Below, piece after piece: positions 10,062 to 21,417 of a DNA stretch of 64,000 nt; position 1 is the first letter of the stretch, and every line of letters starts with the position of its first letter. Both the position numbers and the translations under genes were made by a program. The DNA lies in NCBI RefSeq assembly GCF_001530125.1, contig NZ_LDUG01000036.1, positions 62,001 through 126,000 on the forward strand, given 5' to 3'. The notes under the pieces are model-generated. The model saw nothing but the letters and a program-made list of their open reading frames with translations, was not told where the DNA came from and made no database searches. Source of the DNA: Thiobacillus denitrificans (GTDB lineage Bacteria; Pseudomonadota; Gammaproteobacteria; Burkholderiales; Thiobacillaceae).

Positions 10062-12104
10062 TCACTTCACCTTCATGCCCGGCTGCGCGCCGCTGTCCGG
10101 CGACAGGATGAACAGGCCGGGCGCATCGCCCGAGGCGGCCAGCACCATGCCTTCGCTCATGCCGAACTTCATCTTGCGCGGCGCCAGGTTGGCGACCACC
10201 ACGGTGAGCCGCCCCACCAGCGTCTCCGGCGCATAGGCCGACTTGATGCCGGCAAACACCTGGCGCGTGCCGAGTTCGCCGACGTCGAGCGTCAGCCGCA
10301 GCAGCTTGTCGGCACCTTCGACGTGGGAGGCTTCGGCGATGCGCGCGATGCGCAGGTCGATCTTCGCGAAGTCGTCGATGCTAATGGTGTCAGCCACCGG
10401 TTGCGTGGCATTTACCTGGGCTTCAGCGTGGCGCACTGGCGCGGGGGCGGGCGTCGGTTCGAGGTTCTGTTTGTTGGCGTCTACCATGGCTTCGATGGAT
10501 TTGGGGTCGATACGGGTCATCAGGTGGCTGTACTCGTTGATGCGGTGGCGGATGAACAGGCTCTGGGAATCCTCCCAGGCCAGCGGCGGAATGTTGAGGA
10601 AGGCCTCGACCTGCTCCGCGAGCTTCGGTAGCACTGGCTTCAGGTACAGGGTCAGCAGGCGGAAGCAGTTCAGCGCGACCGTGCAGACTTCATGTAATCG
10701 ATAGATGGCTTCGGGCTTCTTCGCCAGTTCCCAGGGCTTTTCGTCGGCCACGTACTGGTTGGCGCGGTCGGCCAGAGCCATGATCTCGCGCAGGGCCTTG
10801 GCGTAGTCGCGCGCCTCGTAATGTGCGGCGATGGTGCCGGCAGCAGCCTGGAAGTCGCCGATCAGTTCGAGGTTGGCCACGCCGTCGGCGAGCTTGCCGT
10901 CGAAGTTCTTGCGGATGAAGCCGGCAGTGCGGCTGGCGATGTTGATGAACTTGCCGACCAGGTCCGAATTCACCCGCGCGACGAAGTCGTCCAGGTTCAG
11001 ATCGATGTCCTCCATCGAGCCGTTGAGCTTGGCGGCGTAGTAGTAGCGCAGCCATTCGGGATTGAGTTTCTGCGCGAGGTAGCTGTCGGCGGTGATGAAG
11101 GTGCCGCGCGACTTCGACATCTTCTGCCCGTTCACGGTGAGGAAACCGTGCGCATACACCGCCGTCGGCAGGCGGTGGCCGGAAAATTTGAGCATCGCCG
11201 GCCAGAACAGGGCGTGGAAATACAGGATGTCCTTGCCGATGAAGTGCACCAGCTCGGTCTTGGATTCCGCGCCCCACCAAGCGTCGAAGTCGAGGCCGTT
11301 GTCCGCAGCGTATTTGGCGAAGCTCGCCATGTAGCCCACCGGTGCGTCCAGCCACACATAGAAATACTTGCCCGGGGCGCCGGGGATCTCGAAGCCGAAG
11401 TAGGGCGCGTCGCGGCTGATGTCCCAGTTGTTGAGGCCGGAGGCGAACCATTCCTGCATCTTGTTGGCGGCCTCGCTTTGCAGCGCGCCCGAGGTCGTCC
11501 ACTCGCGCAGGAAGGCCTCGCAGGCGCCGAGCTTGAAGAAGTAGTGCTCGGAATCCTTGTGCACCGGGGTTGCGCCCGACACCGCCGACACCGGGTTCTT
11601 CAGCTCGGTCGGGCTGTAGGTGGCGCCGCACACTTCGCAGTTGTCGCCGTACTGGTCCAACGCGCCGCACTTGGGGCATTCGCCTTTGATAAAGCGGTCC
11701 GGCAGGAACAGGTTTTTCACCGGGTCGTACAGCTGCGCGATCGTCTTGATCTCGATCAGGCCGGCTTCTTTCAGCCGCAGGTAGATGGTCGACGCCAGTT
11801 CGCGGTTCTCGTCCGAATGCGTCGAGTAGTAGTGGTCGAAGCCGATGTTGAAGCCGGCGAAGTCACGTGTGTGATCAATCCACACCCGGCCGATCAGCGT
11901 TTCCGGCGTGATGCCTTCCTTTTCGGCGCGCAGCATGATCGCGGTGCCGTGGGTGTCGTCGGCGCATAGATAGCGGCAGTCGTGGCCGCACATTTTCTGG
12001 AAGCGCACCCAGATGTCGGTCTGGATGTATTCGACCAGATGGCCGAGGTGGATGCTGCCGTTGGCGTAGGGCAGGGCGGAGGTGACGAGGATCTGGCGGG
12101 ACAT
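10062..12104 (-). CDS. metG: Methionyl-tRNA synthetase
   Basis: MetG charges tRNA-Met. The class I signatures are present: [11 protein letters not shown] near the N-terminus and KMSKSRG mid-protein. A four-cysteine zinc knuckle ([17 protein letters not shown]) lies between them, and a C-terminal EMAPII-like tRNA-binding domain starts near KIDLRIARI. About 680 residues, the dimeric long form. The ATG before [15 protein letters not shown] was chosen; an upstream start adds ten residues unlike the family. Confidence 0.96.
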   Translation of the reverse strand: MSRQILVTSALPYANGSIHLGHLVEYIQTDIWVRFQKMCGHDCRYLCADDTHGTAIMLRAEKEGITPETLIGRVWIDHTRDFAGFNIGFDHYYSTHSDENRELASTIYLRLKEAGLIEIKTIAQLYDPVKNLFLPDRFIKGECPKCGALDQYGDNCEVCGATYSPTELKNPVSAVSGATPVHKDSEHYFFKLGACEAFLREWTTSGALQSEAANKMQEWFASGLNNWDISRDAPYFGFEIPGAPGKYFYVWLDAPVGYMASFAKYAADNGLDFDAWWGAESKTELVHFIGKDILYFHALFWPAMLKFSGHRLPTAVYAHGFLTVNGQKMSKSRGTFITADSYLAQKLNPEWLRYYYAAKLNGSMEDIDLNLDDFVARVNSDLVGKFINIASRTAGFIRKNFDGKLADGVANLELIGDFQAAAGTIAAHYEARDYAKALREIMALADRANQYVADEKPWELAKKPEAIYRLHEVCTVALNCFRLLTLYLKPVLPKLAEQVEAFLNIPPLAWEDSQSLFIRHRINEYSHLMTRIDPKSIEAMVDANKQNLEPTPAPAPVRHAEAQVNATQPVADTISIDDFAKIDLRIARIAEASHVEGADKLLRLTLDVGELGTRQVFAGIKSAYAPETLVGRLTVVVANLAPRKMKFGMSEGMVLAASGDAPGLFILSPDSGAQPGMKVK

Positions 12105-12142
12105 GAACAGGCCGGAAGGCGCAAAAGCCGCCATTTTACCGG

Positions 12143-12745
12143 CTAGAAGCGCGAGCCGGGCTGTTTCAGGAATTCAAGTTCGTCAGGTGTGGAGGGCCGC
12201 TCCAGAATCGCATTGCGATGCGGAAAGTGGCCGAAGCGCGCCACCACGTCGCGATGCTTGCGCGCGTAATCCAGGAAGCCGTCGAACAGCGCGCGTTCGT
12301 CGGCCGCAGCTTCGTGCGCAAGTTGCTCATACAACGACACGGACCGCGCCTGCATGGCGAGCGATTCGGCATGCTCCAGCGGCAGATAGAGAAACACCCG
12401 CTCGATCGCTGCCAGTTGCCGGTCTTCGCTCGCCGCCAGCGCGGCCAGGCTCAGGGCCAGCGCCTGCGGGTCGGTGGCGAAGGCCTGCGGCCGGTCGCGA
12501 TGGATGTGGTGCGGAAACTGGTCGAGCACGATTACCAGCGCCAGCCGTCCGCGCGGCGTGTGTGCCCAGTGATCGAGCTGGCCTGTAGTCGCAGCGACCA
12601 GCGTGGCGGCAAAACGCTCGGTCACCGCCTGGTCGTTCGCGGTCGATTTGCCGAACCACAGCGTGCGCTGCCGTCCGGCAATTTCCGCGGCGTTGCCGGT
12701 CGGCCCGAACCAGAAGTCGAGCACGCTTTCGGGTTCGGCCGTCAT
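12143..12745 (-). CDS. DUF924 family protein
   Basis: A 200-residue protein of the DUF924 family, alpha-helical and of unknown biochemical role. Typical segments are VLDFWFG at the N-terminus, [17 protein letters not shown] mid-protein, [10 protein letters not shown], and a C-terminal [13 protein letters not shown]. It lies upstream of metG on the same strand with a 38-bp gap. Nothing in the context fixes a function. Confidence 0.85.
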   Translation of the reverse strand: MTAEPESVLDFWFGPTGNAAEIAGRQRTLWFGKSTANDQAVTERFAATLVAATTGQLDHWAHTPRGRLALVIVLDQFPHHIHRDRPQAFATDPQALALSLAALAASEDRQLAAIERVFLYLPLEHAESLAMQARSVSLYEQLAHEAAADERALFDGFLDYARKHRDVVARFGHFPHRNAILERPSTPDELEFLKQPGSRF

Positions 12746-12765
12746 GATGGATCCGGTTGAACGAC

Positions 12766-13017
12766 TCAGAAAATATCGTCGGGCAGGTTGTTATGCGAAC
12801 CGTCGCAGAACGGCTTGTCCTGGGTGTGCTTGCAGTTGCACAGCCATACCGTGGTTTTTTCTTCGATGACGATCGACATCGGCTCCATGTCGGTGCCTTC
12901 GTGCGAGCCGTCGCAGAACGGTTGCGTCATCGAGCGACCACAGGTACACCACCAGTATTCACCGGCTTCGAGCTCGAGTTCGGCGGGATTGCGGTCGTAC
13001 ACAACGGGTTCAGACAT
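12766..13017 (-). CDS. CDGSH iron-sulfur domain protein (two domains)
   Basis: An 83-residue protein with two CDGSH-type [2Fe-2S] sites: CTCGRSMTQPFCDGSH and CNCKHTQDKPFCDGSH. Both keep the three-Cys one-His ligand set (C-x-C ... C-x2-S-x-H). Tandem CDGSH proteins are small electron-transfer or redox-sensing proteins of poorly known role. The ATG at 13017 has GGAG 6 bases upstream, so the longer in-frame start at 13044 is unlikely. Confidence 0.93.
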   Translation of the reverse strand: MSEPVVYDRNPAELELEAGEYWWCTCGRSMTQPFCDGSHEGTDMEPMSIVIEEKTTVWLCNCKHTQDKPFCDGSHNNLPDDIF

Positions 13018-13087
13018 GCGGGACTCCTGCACAAAAGACGCCATTCTAGCCGCATCGGCTGCTTTGAAAGCCGTACGGTTTGTGTGG

Positions 13088-13705
13088 TTAGGGGGTCTGC
13101 GAAAGCAGATCGTGGATCATGCGCCGGAACACCTGCACCACGGCAGCCTGATTGAGATCCGGGTTGCGGATGGTGCGGATACGCAGGCCCTCGAACATGG
13201 CGATAAGGGCTTCCACCATGCCGGCGATCGTGGCTTCGCTGTCCTGGTGGCCGGCGGCCTGGCGCTGGATGCGAATGGTATCGGCGAGGCTGTCGCGGCA
13301 TGCCTGGTCGGCGGCGCGAACGATTTCTGCGATATGGGGGTTGCGTGCCGCTTCGGCGACGATCTCCAGCTGGAGGCCGGCACTGCTCGGGTCGAGGTTA
13401 TGTTCAACGCCCTCGATGGCGCGCTCGACCATCGCGTCCTTGACGTCGCTCGCCGAGCGCAATTCGGTGGTCAGTGTCAGCGAGCGTTCCAGATCCTGGG
13501 CGACGATATCGGCAATGATCGCTTCCTTGTTCTCGAAGTAGTGATAGATGTGGCCGGTGCTCATGCCGGCCGCTTTCGATATCTGCGCGATGCTGGTGCC
13601 GTGGAATCCGCGCTGGCGAAAGCAGTCCGCCGCGGCAGCGCGGATCTGGACACGCCGCGTTTCGGCGCGCGAGGCTTCGGACGGGTGGTCGAGGGTGACT
13701 GACAT
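13088..13705 (-). CDS. TetR/AcrR family transcriptional regulator
   Basis: A 205-residue TetR-type repressor. The N-terminal helix-turn-helix is clear (AQISKAAGMSTGHIYHYFENKEAI, about residues 40-63); the ligand-binding half is divergent, as usual. It is divergent from an RND efflux operon, with a palindromic operator candidate between them. By analogy with AcrR, TtgR and MexR-type loci it probably represses that pump and itself. The inducer is unknown. Confidence 0.92.
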   Translation of the reverse strand: MSVTLDHPSEASRAETRRVQIRAAAADCFRQRGFHGTSIAQISKAAGMSTGHIYHYFENKEAIIADIVAQDLERSLTLTTELRSASDVKDAMVERAIEGVEHNLDPSSAGLQLEIVAEAARNPHIAEIVRAADQACRDSLADTIRIQRQAAGHQDSEATIAGMVEALIAMFEGLRIRTIRNPDLNQAAVVQVFRRMIHDLLSQTP

Positions 13706-13775
13706 GTTTTCCTCCGGTCAGGGTCCGCAAGAGTTTACGGGCTACGCAAATCTTGCGCTTAAACTAATTCTAATA

Positions 13776-13799
13776 TAGATTGAACGTTCATTCTATAAT
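13776..13799. promoter_or_regulatory. TetR operator overlapping the RND promoter
   Basis: tagattgaacgttcattcta (13776-13795) is a near-perfect palindrome with an exact 10-bp core TGAACGTTCA at 13781-13790. A consensus -10 TATAAT (13794-13799) for the rightward efflux operon overlaps its edge. The spacing suits simple repression by the divergent TetR protein. Confidence 0.6.
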
Positions 13800-13897
13800 G
13801 TTTGTTCGTATTTTGGGTCGCCTGGTCCGGGATGGGCTGGGGGATCAAGCTCAATTTCACCAGCTTAATTTCACCACGCAATTTCAAGAGGCCACCC

Positions 13898-15109
13898 ATG
13901 CAGATCCACCGCAAGCTGATGTTCAAACCCTTAGGCTTCGCGCTGGCGAGCGTCTTTCTGCTTGCCGCATGTGGCGGCAACGAGCAACAGAACGCGGCAG
14001 GCGCAGCGGGTCAGACCGCGCCTGTTGTCACGGTGCTGACGGTGCAGGTCGAGTCGGTGCCGGTTGCGAGCGAGCTGCCCGGGCGCACCACCCCCTATCT
14101 GATCGCCGAACTGCGGCCGCAGGTGACCGGCATCGTCAAGCAGCGCCTGTTCAAGGAGGGCAGCGAGGTCAAGGCCGGCCAGGTGCTGTACCAGATCGAT
14201 CCGGCCACGTATCAGGCGGCCACCGACAGTGCCCGCGCCAGCCTCGCACGCGCCGAGGCGAATCTTGACGCGGCGCGACTGAAGGCTGAGCGTTATGCCG
14301 AGCTGGTGAAGATCGAGGCGGTGAGCAAGCAGGCCAACGAAGAATCCGTCGCCGCGATGAAACAGGCGCAAGCCGACGTCGGTTCAGCGAAGGCCGCGCT
14401 CGACCGGGCGCGCATCGATCTCGGTTACACCCGTGTCGCTTCGCCGATTGCGGGGCGCATCGGCCGCTCGACGGTGACGCCGGGGGCGCTGGTCACCGCG
14501 AACCAGGTTGCAGCACTCGCCACCGTGCAGCAGCTCGACCCGATCTATGTCGACCTGACGCAATCCAGCACCGAGCTGTTGCACATGAAGCGCGACCTCG
14601 AATCCGGCAAGCTGCAGCGTGCCGGTGGCGGCGCCGTGCCGGTGCAACTGGTGCTGGAAGACGGCAGCGTCTACGGTGTCGCGGGCAAGCTGGCATTCTC
14701 GGAAGTGACGGTCGACCAGGACACCGGCAGCGTCACCTTGCGCGCGGTGTTCCCCAACCCGAAAGGCGAGTTGTTGCCCGGCATGTATGTGCGTGCGCGG
14801 CTGGCGCAGGGCGTGCAGGACAATGCCATCCTGGTGCCGCACGCGGCAGTGAGCCGCGACCCGAAGGGCAATGCGACCGTCATGCTGGTCAATGCAGAAA
14901 GCAAGGTCGAGCCACGCATCGTCAAGGCGCCCCAGTCGCTCGGCGACCAGTGGGTGGTGACCGAAGGTCTGGCCGCCGGGGATCGCGTCATCGTGGAAGG
15001 GCTGCAGAAGGTGAAACCGGGCGTGCAGGTTGAGGCGCAGGATGCTGCTGCCGCGCAGGCCCCGCCAGCCGCCCCAGGCGTAGCTCCCGCCGCGAAGCGG
15101 GGAAGCTGA
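13898..15109 (+). CDS. RND efflux periplasmic adaptor lipoprotein (AcrA/MexA-like)
   Basis: The membrane-fusion subunit of a tripartite efflux pump. It has a signal peptide with lipobox LLAAC (acylated Cys about residue 25), a hairpin and lipoyl region ([25 protein letters not shown]) and the beta-barrel/membrane-proximal C-terminus. 403 residues. The chosen ATG is preceded by AAGAGG; a longer in-frame start at 13802 would lie on the promoter. The transporter gene starts 2 bp after the stop. Confidence 0.93.
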   Translation: MQIHRKLMFKPLGFALASVFLLAACGGNEQQNAAGAAGQTAPVVTVLTVQVESVPVASELPGRTTPYLIAELRPQVTGIVKQRLFKEGSEVKAGQVLYQIDPATYQAATDSARASLARAEANLDAARLKAERYAELVKIEAVSKQANEESVAAMKQAQADVGSAKAALDRARIDLGYTRVASPIAGRIGRSTVTPGALVTANQVAALATVQQLDPIYVDLTQSSTELLHMKRDLESGKLQRAGGGAVPVQLVLEDGSVYGVAGKLAFSEVTVDQDTGSVTLRAVFPNPKGELLPGMYVRARLAQGVQDNAILVPHAAVSRDPKGNATVMLVNAESKVEPRIVKAPQSLGDQWVVTEGLAAGDRVIVEGLQKVKPGVQVEAQDAAAAQAPPAAPGVAPAAKRGS

Positions 15110-15111
15110 TC

Positions 15112-18100
15112 ATGGCCAGCTTCTTCATCGACCGACCCATTTTCGCCTGGGTCATTGCCATCGTCATCATGTTGGCCGGTGCGCTGTCCATCCAGCAGTT
15201 GCCGGTGTCGCAATATCCCTCCATCGCACCCCCTGCAGTCGTCATCAACGCCAGCTATCCCGGCGCATCGGCGAAGGCGGTGGAAGACTCGGTGACGCAG
15301 ATCATCGAGCAGAAAATGACCGGTCTCGACGGTCTGCTCTACATGGATTCGTCGAGCGATGCCTACGGCCGTGCCTCGGTGAAGCTGACCTTTGATGCTG
15401 GCACCAACCCCGATATCGCCCAAGTGCAGGTGCAAAACAAGCTGCAGATGGCGCTGCCACTGCTGCCGCAGGCGGTGCAGCAGCAGGGCGTGCAGGTGGT
15501 GAAATCGGCGCGCAACTTCCTCATGGTGATTGGCTTCGTCTCCGAGGACGGCAGCCAGTCCGCCAACGATCTGTCGGATTTTCTCGTTTCCAGCGTGCAG
15601 GATCCGCTGTCGCGCGTCACCGGTATCGGCGAAGTGCAGGTGTTCGGCGCGCAATACGCGATGCGGGTGTGGCTTGACCCGGCCAAGCTGACCAACTTCA
15701 AGCTCACCCCCGCCGACATCCAGGCCGCGATCCAGGCGCAGAACACGCAGGTGTCGGCCGGCCAGCTCGGCGGCACGCCGGCAGTGCCCGGGCAGGGCTT
15801 CAGCGCGACGATCACCGCGCAGAGCCGCCTGCAGAGCGTGGAGGAATTCGAGGCCATCCTGCTGCGCACCTCGGCGCAGGGCGGTGAAGTGCGCCTCAAG
15901 GACGTCGCCCGCGTCGAGATCGGCGCCGAGAACTACGGCACCGTTGCGCGCTTCAACGGCCACCCCGCCGGCGGCGTCGGCGTCAAGCTCGCCGCCGACG
16001 CCAACGCGCTGGAAACCGCCGATGCGGTGCGCGCCAAGCTCGACGAGATGCAGCGTTACTTCCCCGCCGGGGTGAAGATGGTGGTGCCTTACGACACCAC
16101 GCCGTTCGTCAGGATTTCGATCAAGTCGGTGGTGATAACGCTGATCGAAGCCGTCGTGCTGGTGTTCCTGGTGATGTTCCTGTTCCTGCAGAACCTGCGC
16201 GCCACGCTCATTCCCACCATCGCGATTCCCGTGGTGCTGCTCGGCACCTTTGGCGTGATGGCGGCGTTCGGATTCTCGATCAACACCCTGACAATGTTTG
16301 GCATCGTACTGGCGATCGGGCTGCTGGTGGACGACGCTATCGTTGTGGTGGAAAACGTCGAGCGCGTGATGAGCGAGGAAGGCCTGTCGCCGAAGGAGGC
16401 GACCAAAAAATCGATGCGCCAGATCACCGGCGCGCTGGTCGGCATCGGTCTGGTGCTGTCGGCGGTGTTCGTGCCGATGGCCTTCTTCGGCGGCTCTACC
16501 GGCGTGATCTATCGCCAGTTTTCGATCACCATTGTCGCGGCGATGGCGCTGTCGGTGCTGGTGGCGCTCGTGTTCACGCCGGCCTTGTGCGCCACCCTGC
16601 TGAAGCCGGTGGAAAAGGGCCACGGCCACGGCGAGCGCGGTCTGCTGGGCGGCTTCTTCGGCTGGTTCAACCGCATGTTCGCGCGCAACACGCAGCGCTA
16701 TGAATCGGCGGTGGGCGGCATCCTCAAGCGTAGCCTGAGATTTCTCGCCATCTTTCTGGCGATCGTCGCGGTGCTCGGCCTGCTGTTTGTGCGTATGCCC
16801 ACTTCCTTCCTACCGGAAGAAGACCAGGGCGTGATGCTCAATCAAGTCATGTTGCCCGCCGGCGCTACCCAGGAACGCACAGTGGAAGTGCTGAAGAAGG
16901 TCGAACGCCATTATCTCGAGAACGAGAAGGACACCGTGCGCGCGGTGTTCACCGTGGCCGGATTCAGCTTTGGCGGCAGAGGCCAGAATATGGGCATCGC
17001 CTTCGTCAATCTGAAGCACTGGGACGAACGCAAAGCGCCCGGTAAGGATGTGAGATCGGTGGCCGCGCGTGCGACGGACGCGTTCGCGCAGATCCGCGAA
17101 GCCATGGTGTTCGTCTTTGTGCCGCCGGCGGTGGTCGAGCTCGGCCTCTCGAGCGGTTTTGACGTGCAGCTGCAGGATCGCGCCGGTCTCGGCCACGACG
17201 CCCTGAGTGCGGCGCGCAACCAGTTCCTCGGCATGGCGGCGCAGGACAAGCGCCTGGTGAGCGTGCGTCCCAACGGCCAGGAAGACAGCTCGGAGTACCA
17301 GCTCGACATCGACCACGCCAAGGCCGGCGCCTTCGGCGTGACCGTGGCGGACATCAACGACACCCTGTCCACCGCCTGGGGCGGCACCTACGTGAACGAC
17401 TTCCTCGATCGCGGCCGCATCAAGAAGGTGTATCTGCAGGCCGACGCCAGTGCACGCATGACGCCGGAAGATCTCGGCAAATGGTATGTGCGCAACAAGG
17501 CAGGCGAGATGGTGCCGTTCTCCGCCTTCACCCAGGCAAGCTGGCGCTACGGTTCGCCACGCCTGGAGCGCTACAACGGTCAGCCATCGGTCGAGCTGCT
17601 CGGTCAGGCCGCGCCGGGCTTGTCGTCGGGAGAGGCGATGGCGGCGGTAGAAGAGATCATGGCCAAATTGCCGCCCGGCATCGGTTACGAATGGACCGGC
17701 ACCTCCTACGAGGAGCGTCGTTCAAGTGCCCAGGCGCCGGCGCTGTTCGCGCTGTCGCTGCTAGTGGTGTTTCTGTGCCTGGCCGCGCTGTATGAAAGCT
17801 GGTCGGTGCCGTTCGCGGTGATGTTGGTGGTCCCGCTCGGCGTGTTCGGCGCGCTGCTCGCCGCCACTGGGCGCGGACTGTCGAACGACATTTACTTTCA
17901 GGTCAGCCTGCTCGCCACCATCGGCCTGTCGTCGAAGAACGCGATTCTGATCGTGGAATTCGCCAAGGCGCAGATGGAACAGGAGGGCAAGGATCTGGTC
18001 ACCGCCACGATGGATGCAGTGCGCATGCGTCTGCGCCCGATCCTGATGACCTCGCTGGCCTTCGGCCTCGGCGTGCTGCCGCTGGCGCTTGCCACCGGCG

Positions 18101-18276
18101 CCGGATCGGGTAGCCAGAACGCGATTGGCACCGGCGTGCTCGGCGGCACCATCGCCGCGACGCTGCTTGGCATCTTCTTCGTGCCGCTGTTCTACGTGGT
18201 GATCAAGCGCATTTTCAAGGACAAGCCGCGGGCGGATGACTCTTCCCCGGCCCCGACCCCGCAGGAGGTCAACTGA
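15112..18276 (+). CDS. RND efflux transporter, HAE1 family (AcrB/MexB-like)
   Basis: The inner-membrane proton-drug antiporter, 1054 residues and full length. It opens with [20 protein letters not shown], as HAE1 pumps do. The proton-relay aspartates are present in [18 protein letters not shown] (about 407-408), and the relay lysine in [14 protein letters not shown] (about 940). Two large periplasmic loops lie between TM1-2 and TM7-8. It belongs to the hydrophobic/amphiphilic drug class; substrates cannot be predicted. Its stop overlaps the next start (ATGA). Confidence 0.96.
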   Translation: MASFFIDRPIFAWVIAIVIMLAGALSIQQLPVSQYPSIAPPAVVINASYPGASAKAVEDSVTQIIEQKMTGLDGLLYMDSSSDAYGRASVKLTFDAGTNPDIAQVQVQNKLQMALPLLPQAVQQQGVQVVKSARNFLMVIGFVSEDGSQSANDLSDFLVSSVQDPLSRVTGIGEVQVFGAQYAMRVWLDPAKLTNFKLTPADIQAAIQAQNTQVSAGQLGGTPAVPGQGFSATITAQSRLQSVEEFEAILLRTSAQGGEVRLKDVARVEIGAENYGTVARFNGHPAGGVGVKLAADANALETADAVRAKLDEMQRYFPAGVKMVVPYDTTPFVRISIKSVVITLIEAVVLVFLVMFLFLQNLRATLIPTIAIPVVLLGTFGVMAAFGFSINTLTMFGIVLAIGLLVDDAIVVVENVERVMSEEGLSPKEATKKSMRQITGALVGIGLVLSAVFVPMAFFGGSTGVIYRQFSITIVAAMALSVLVALVFTPALCATLLKPVEKGHGHGERGLLGGFFGWFNRMFARNTQRYESAVGGILKRSLRFLAIFLAIVAVLGLLFVRMPTSFLPEEDQGVMLNQVMLPAGATQERTVEVLKKVERHYLENEKDTVRAVFTVAGFSFGGRGQNMGIAFVNLKHWDERKAPGKDVRSVAARATDAFAQIREAMVFVFVPPAVVELGLSSGFDVQLQDRAGLGHDALSAARNQFLGMAAQDKRLVSVRPNGQEDSSEYQLDIDHAKAGAFGVTVADINDTLSTAWGGTYVNDFLDRGRIKKVYLQADASARMTPEDLGKWYVRNKAGEMVPFSAFTQASWRYGSPRLERYNGQPSVELLGQAAPGLSSGEAMAAVEEIMAKLPPGIGYEWTGTSYEERRSSAQAPALFALSLLVVFLCLAALYESWSVPFAVMLVVPLGVFGALLAATGRGLSNDIYFQVSLLATIGLSSKNAILIVEFAKAQMEQEGKDLVTATMDAVRMRLRPILMTSLAFGLGVLPLALATGAGSGSQNAIGTGVLGGTIAATLLGIFFVPLFYVVIKRIFKDKPRADDSSPAPTPQEVN

Positions 18277-19682
18277 TGAGCAAGCTCCGTACCCTGACCA
18301 TCGTGCTCGCCGCCACCCTGACGAGCGCCTGCACACTGATCCCGGACTACCAGCGCCCCGTGGCGCCGGTGCCGGCGACCTTTCCGAACGCGACGCCGGC
18401 CGAAGCCCCGGCGCTGGTGTCGTTGGCCGACGCCATCGCCTGGCGCGGCTACTTCGCCGATGAGCGTCTGCGCGAGGTGATCGCGCTGGCGCTGACCAAT
18501 AACCGCGACCTGCGTGTCGCCGCGCTCAACATCGAGAAAGCGCGCGCGCAGTATGGCATCCAGCGCGCTGACCTGTTCCCCGCCATCGGCGCGACCGGAA
18601 GCCAGACCGCACAGCGCCTGCCGGGCGATCTCACCCGCAGCGGCGAGGCGGAAACTACCCGCCAGTACAGCGCCACCGTCGGCTTTTCTGCTTTCGAGCT
18701 GGATTTCTTCGGTCGCATCCGCAGCCTCAACGCTCAGGCGCTGGAGCAATACCTCGGCACCGAGGAAGCGCGCCGCAGCGCGCAGATCAGCCTGGTGGCC
18801 GAAGTCGCCAATGCCTGGCTGACGCTTGCCGCCGACCGCGAACGCCTCGCGCTGGCACGCAGCACCTATGAAACACGGCAAAAGTCCCACGACCTGACCC
18901 GCCGCAGTTTCGAAGTCGGCGCGGTGTCGGCGCTCGACCTGCACCAGGCACGGACGCTGATGGAAAGCGCACGCGCCGACGCTGCCCGCTACCGCAGCTT
19001 CGTCGCGCAGGACGAGAACGCGCTCGCGTTCGTCGTCGGCGCGCCCGCGCCGGCCGAACTGCTGCCCGCCAGACTCACCGACACGGTGAGCGCGGTGGCC
19101 GAACTGCCGGCCGGCGTGCCCTCCGAAGTGCTGACGCGCCGCCCCGACGTCCTGCAGGCCGAGCGTTCGCTGCGTGCAGCCAATGCCAGCATCGGCGCGG
19201 CGCGCGCGGCCTTCTTCCCGAGCATCACGCTGACCGCCGCCGCAGGCACCGCGAGCAGCACGCTGGACGGCCTGTTCGGCGGGGGTTCCGGCACCTGGAG
19301 CTTCGTACCGCAGATCCGTATCCCGATCTTCGAGGCCGGCCGGCTGAAGGCGAACCTGAACGTGGCCAGGGTGCAGCGCGACATCAACGTCGCCCAGTAC
19401 GAGAAGGCGATCCAGAGTGCGTTCCGTGAGGTGGCCGATGCGCTCGCCGAACGTGCCACCCTCGTCGAACAGCTCGATGCCCGGCGCAAGCTGGTCGACG
19501 CCACCGCGGCAAGCTTCCTCCTGTCGGAAGCGCGCTACAAAGGCGGCGTGGACAGCTACTTTGGCCTGCTCGACGCGCAGCGCACGCTCTACGGTGCCGA
19601 GCTGGATCTGATCGGCGTGCGCCTGTCCGAAGCTGCGAATCGCGTGGCGCTGTACAAGGTGCTTGGCGGCGGTTGGCAGTGA
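18276..19682 (+). CDS. RND outer-membrane factor lipoprotein (OprM/NodT family)
   Basis: The outer-membrane channel of the pump, 468 residues. A signal peptide ends in TSAC (Cys about 19), followed by LIPDYQRP, a typical NodT-family start. Two OEP (TolC-like) repeats follow; the second has EVLTRRPDVLQAERSLRAANASIGAARAAFFPSI, diagnostic for the family. AGGAGG precedes the ATG inside the transporter's 3' end, showing translational coupling. Confidence 0.95.
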   Translation: MSKLRTLTIVLAATLTSACTLIPDYQRPVAPVPATFPNATPAEAPALVSLADAIAWRGYFADERLREVIALALTNNRDLRVAALNIEKARAQYGIQRADLFPAIGATGSQTAQRLPGDLTRSGEAETTRQYSATVGFSAFELDFFGRIRSLNAQALEQYLGTEEARRSAQISLVAEVANAWLTLAADRERLALARSTYETRQKSHDLTRRSFEVGAVSALDLHQARTLMESARADAARYRSFVAQDENALAFVVGAPAPAELLPARLTDTVSAVAELPAGVPSEVLTRRPDVLQAERSLRAANASIGAARAAFFPSITLTAAAGTASSTLDGLFGGGSGTWSFVPQIRIPIFEAGRLKANLNVARVQRDINVAQYEKAIQSAFREVADALAERATLVEQLDARRKLVDATAASFLLSEARYKGGVDSYFGLLDAQRTLYGAELDLIGVRLSEAANRVALYKVLGGGWQ

Positions 19683-19748
19683 TGGCGGGTGCCTGAGCCT
19701 TGATGGGCTGCGGCCATTGGTTTCGTTCTGTGCTGAAAGGATGTCGAC

Positions 19749-20558
19749 ATGAAACGGTTGCCTACCTACTTCCTGTCCCACGGTGGCGGCCCGTGGCCGT
19801 ACCTCACGGGCGCACTCCGCGAGCACTATCGTCCGCTCGAGGCTTCGCTGAAGGCGCTTGCGCGTGAACTGGGCAGCAAGCCCCGCGCAGTCCTGATGGT
19901 GTCGGGCCACTGGGAGGCAAGTGCGTTCACCGTGATGGCGAGCCCACACCCGTCCATGGTCTACGACTACGCCGGTTTTCCGGAGCACACCTACCATGTG
20001 GAATACAGCGCCCCGGGCTCGCCCGAACTGGCTGCCCGCGTGAAACATCTGCTCGAAGCGGCAGGCATCGAGGCCCGCCTCGACGCGAACCGCGGCTTCG
20101 ACCACGGCTGCATCGCCCCGATGGCCGTGATGTACCCAGAAGCCGACGTCCCGGTCATCCAACTGTCGTTGCAGATTGGCTACGACCCGCAAACGCACTT
20201 CGCGCTGGGCCGGGCGCTTGCGCCTGTGCGCGACGAAGGCGTGTTGATCATCGGAAGCGGCCTGAGCTATCACAACCTGCGGGAGTTCGGCGCTCAGGCC
20301 AAGGTGGCATCGGAGGCGTTCGATGCCTGGTTGCAGCAGACGCTCGTGCACTCACCTCCTGACGCGCGTACACAGCGCCTGCTGCAGTGGGCGCAGGCGC
20401 CATCGGCCCGGCGGGCCCATCCGCAAGCAGACCACCTGATCCCGCTGATGGTCGCTGTCGGCGCAGCCGAGGACGAGGCTGCCGCCTGCATTTACCACGA
20501 GCAGGATTTCTTCGGCGGGGTGACGGCATCGAGCTTTCGCTTCGGGCAGATGAGATAA
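19749..20558 (+). CDS. Class III extradiol ring-cleavage dioxygenase (DODA/YgiD family)
   Basis: A 269-residue LigB-superfamily protein like E. coli YgiD, a 4,5-DOPA extradiol dioxygenase. Iron-binding histidines fit SHGGGPW (start), SGHWEA (about 52-57), NRGFDHGC (about 114-121) and the later GSGLSYHNLREF. The natural substrate here is unknown. It starts 66 bp after the outer-membrane factor gene with its own spacing and may be a separate unit. Confidence 0.88.
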   Translation: MKRLPTYFLSHGGGPWPYLTGALREHYRPLEASLKALARELGSKPRAVLMVSGHWEASAFTVMASPHPSMVYDYAGFPEHTYHVEYSAPGSPELAARVKHLLEAAGIEARLDANRGFDHGCIAPMAVMYPEADVPVIQLSLQIGYDPQTHFALGRALAPVRDEGVLIIGSGLSYHNLREFGAQAKVASEAFDAWLQQTLVHSPPDARTQRLLQWAQAPSARRAHPQADHLIPLMVAVGAAEDEAAACIYHEQDFFGGVTASSFRFGQMR

Positions 20559-20785
20559 GTCTGTAGCGGATTTCAGATCAGCTTGAGCTGCACCCGCACA
20601 TACATACGCGCATACGAGGCGGCAAATGGGTCGGGGTTGCCGGACTGGCAGCCTGGGGATGATCAAGTGGCTAGGCGATGACCGAAGCGGCTCGGCGACG
20701 AAAATCGCGTGCCTTGGATTGCTTGCAGGTGTGTAGGTTTGAGTGAGGACTTGCGGGGGCGCTGCCGTGTGCAGCAGCGTCCGGT

Positions 20786-20815
20786 CCGGTCGTTCCGCCG
20801 TGGCGGGACGACCGG
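20786..20815 (-). terminator. Strong hairpin after the HU gene
   Basis: Arms ccggtcgt/acgaccgg and inner arms ccgcc/ggcgg form a 13-bp stem with one mismatch and a 2-base loop. It ends 8 bases past the HU stop codon. No T-run follows on either strand, so it may be a 3' stabilising stem or a weak terminator. The rest of the 20559-20785 gap shows nothing I can support. Confidence 0.4.
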
Positions 20816-20823
20816 TTACAGAC

Positions 20824-21111
20824 TTACTTCTTCTTGGTGCCGTTTACCAAGCCCTTCAGCGTTGCGCCCGCCTTGAATGCGGGAACCTTGGACGCCTTGA
20901 TCTTCAGCTCTTCGCCGGTCTTGGGGTTGCGGCCGGTACGGGCAGCGCGCTTGCGCACCTCGAACGTGCCGAAGCCAACCAGCGTGAGCGAGTCGCCCTT
21001 TTTCAGCGTGTTAGAGATGATGTCCAGCAGGCCGGCGATGTTGCGCTCGGCATCCGCTTTGGTGGATTGGGTGTGGGTGGCCAGTGCGTCAACAAGTTCT
21101 TTTCTGTTCAT
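20824..21111 (-). CDS. hup: DNA-binding protein HU
   Basis: A 95-residue histone-like protein that bends and compacts DNA. MNRKELVDALA starts the helical dimer body. The DNA-binding beta-arm runs from about 61 to 80 with RNPKTG at its tip, and the C-terminus is lysine-rich (NGTKKK). The start follows a long in-frame open stretch, but family length (90-95) fixes it at 21111. A promoter candidate lies 46 bases upstream. Confidence 0.95.
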   Translation of the reverse strand: MNRKELVDALATHTQSTKADAERNIAGLLDIISNTLKKGDSLTLVGFGTFEVRKRAARTGRNPKTGEELKIKASKVPAFKAGATLKGLVNGTKKK

Positions 21112-21156
21112 GTTTTTAAAGCTCCGTTGGTGTTTGAGTGGGAAACCCCGGTGCAG

Positions 21157-21186
21157 ATTATTGTGGAATACCGCCCCTGCTGGCAA
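21157..21186 (-). promoter_or_regulatory. Candidate promoter for HU
   Basis: Read on the minus strand: TTGCCA, 18 bases, AATAAT, about 46 bases before the HU start codon. Both boxes are near consensus; supported by motif and position only. Confidence 0.4.
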
Positions 21187-21417
21187 TGCCCCAATTTCCG
21201 TGCCTGGCGGGCCGGTACCCGATTTGCTCGATGCCAGGAATCGATACATTACCCGAATCCTGCACCGCGTAGACAATGGGAGATTCGTATCCCCCCATGG
21301 CGAGCAACGCGAGGTAATCCGGAATGCCAGCGGAATCAAATAGTTATCGTTTGCCATGAAGGCGTCGCCGCCCCCTGATCTGAAGGCCATGGGGTACCGC
21401 ATGCCGCGTCCCTGCGG

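Noticed and set aside
18192-20351. 719-codon minus-strand frame over the outer-membrane factor and dioxygenase genes
   Set aside because: Shadow ORF; both plus-strand genes have complete family signatures and ribosome sites.
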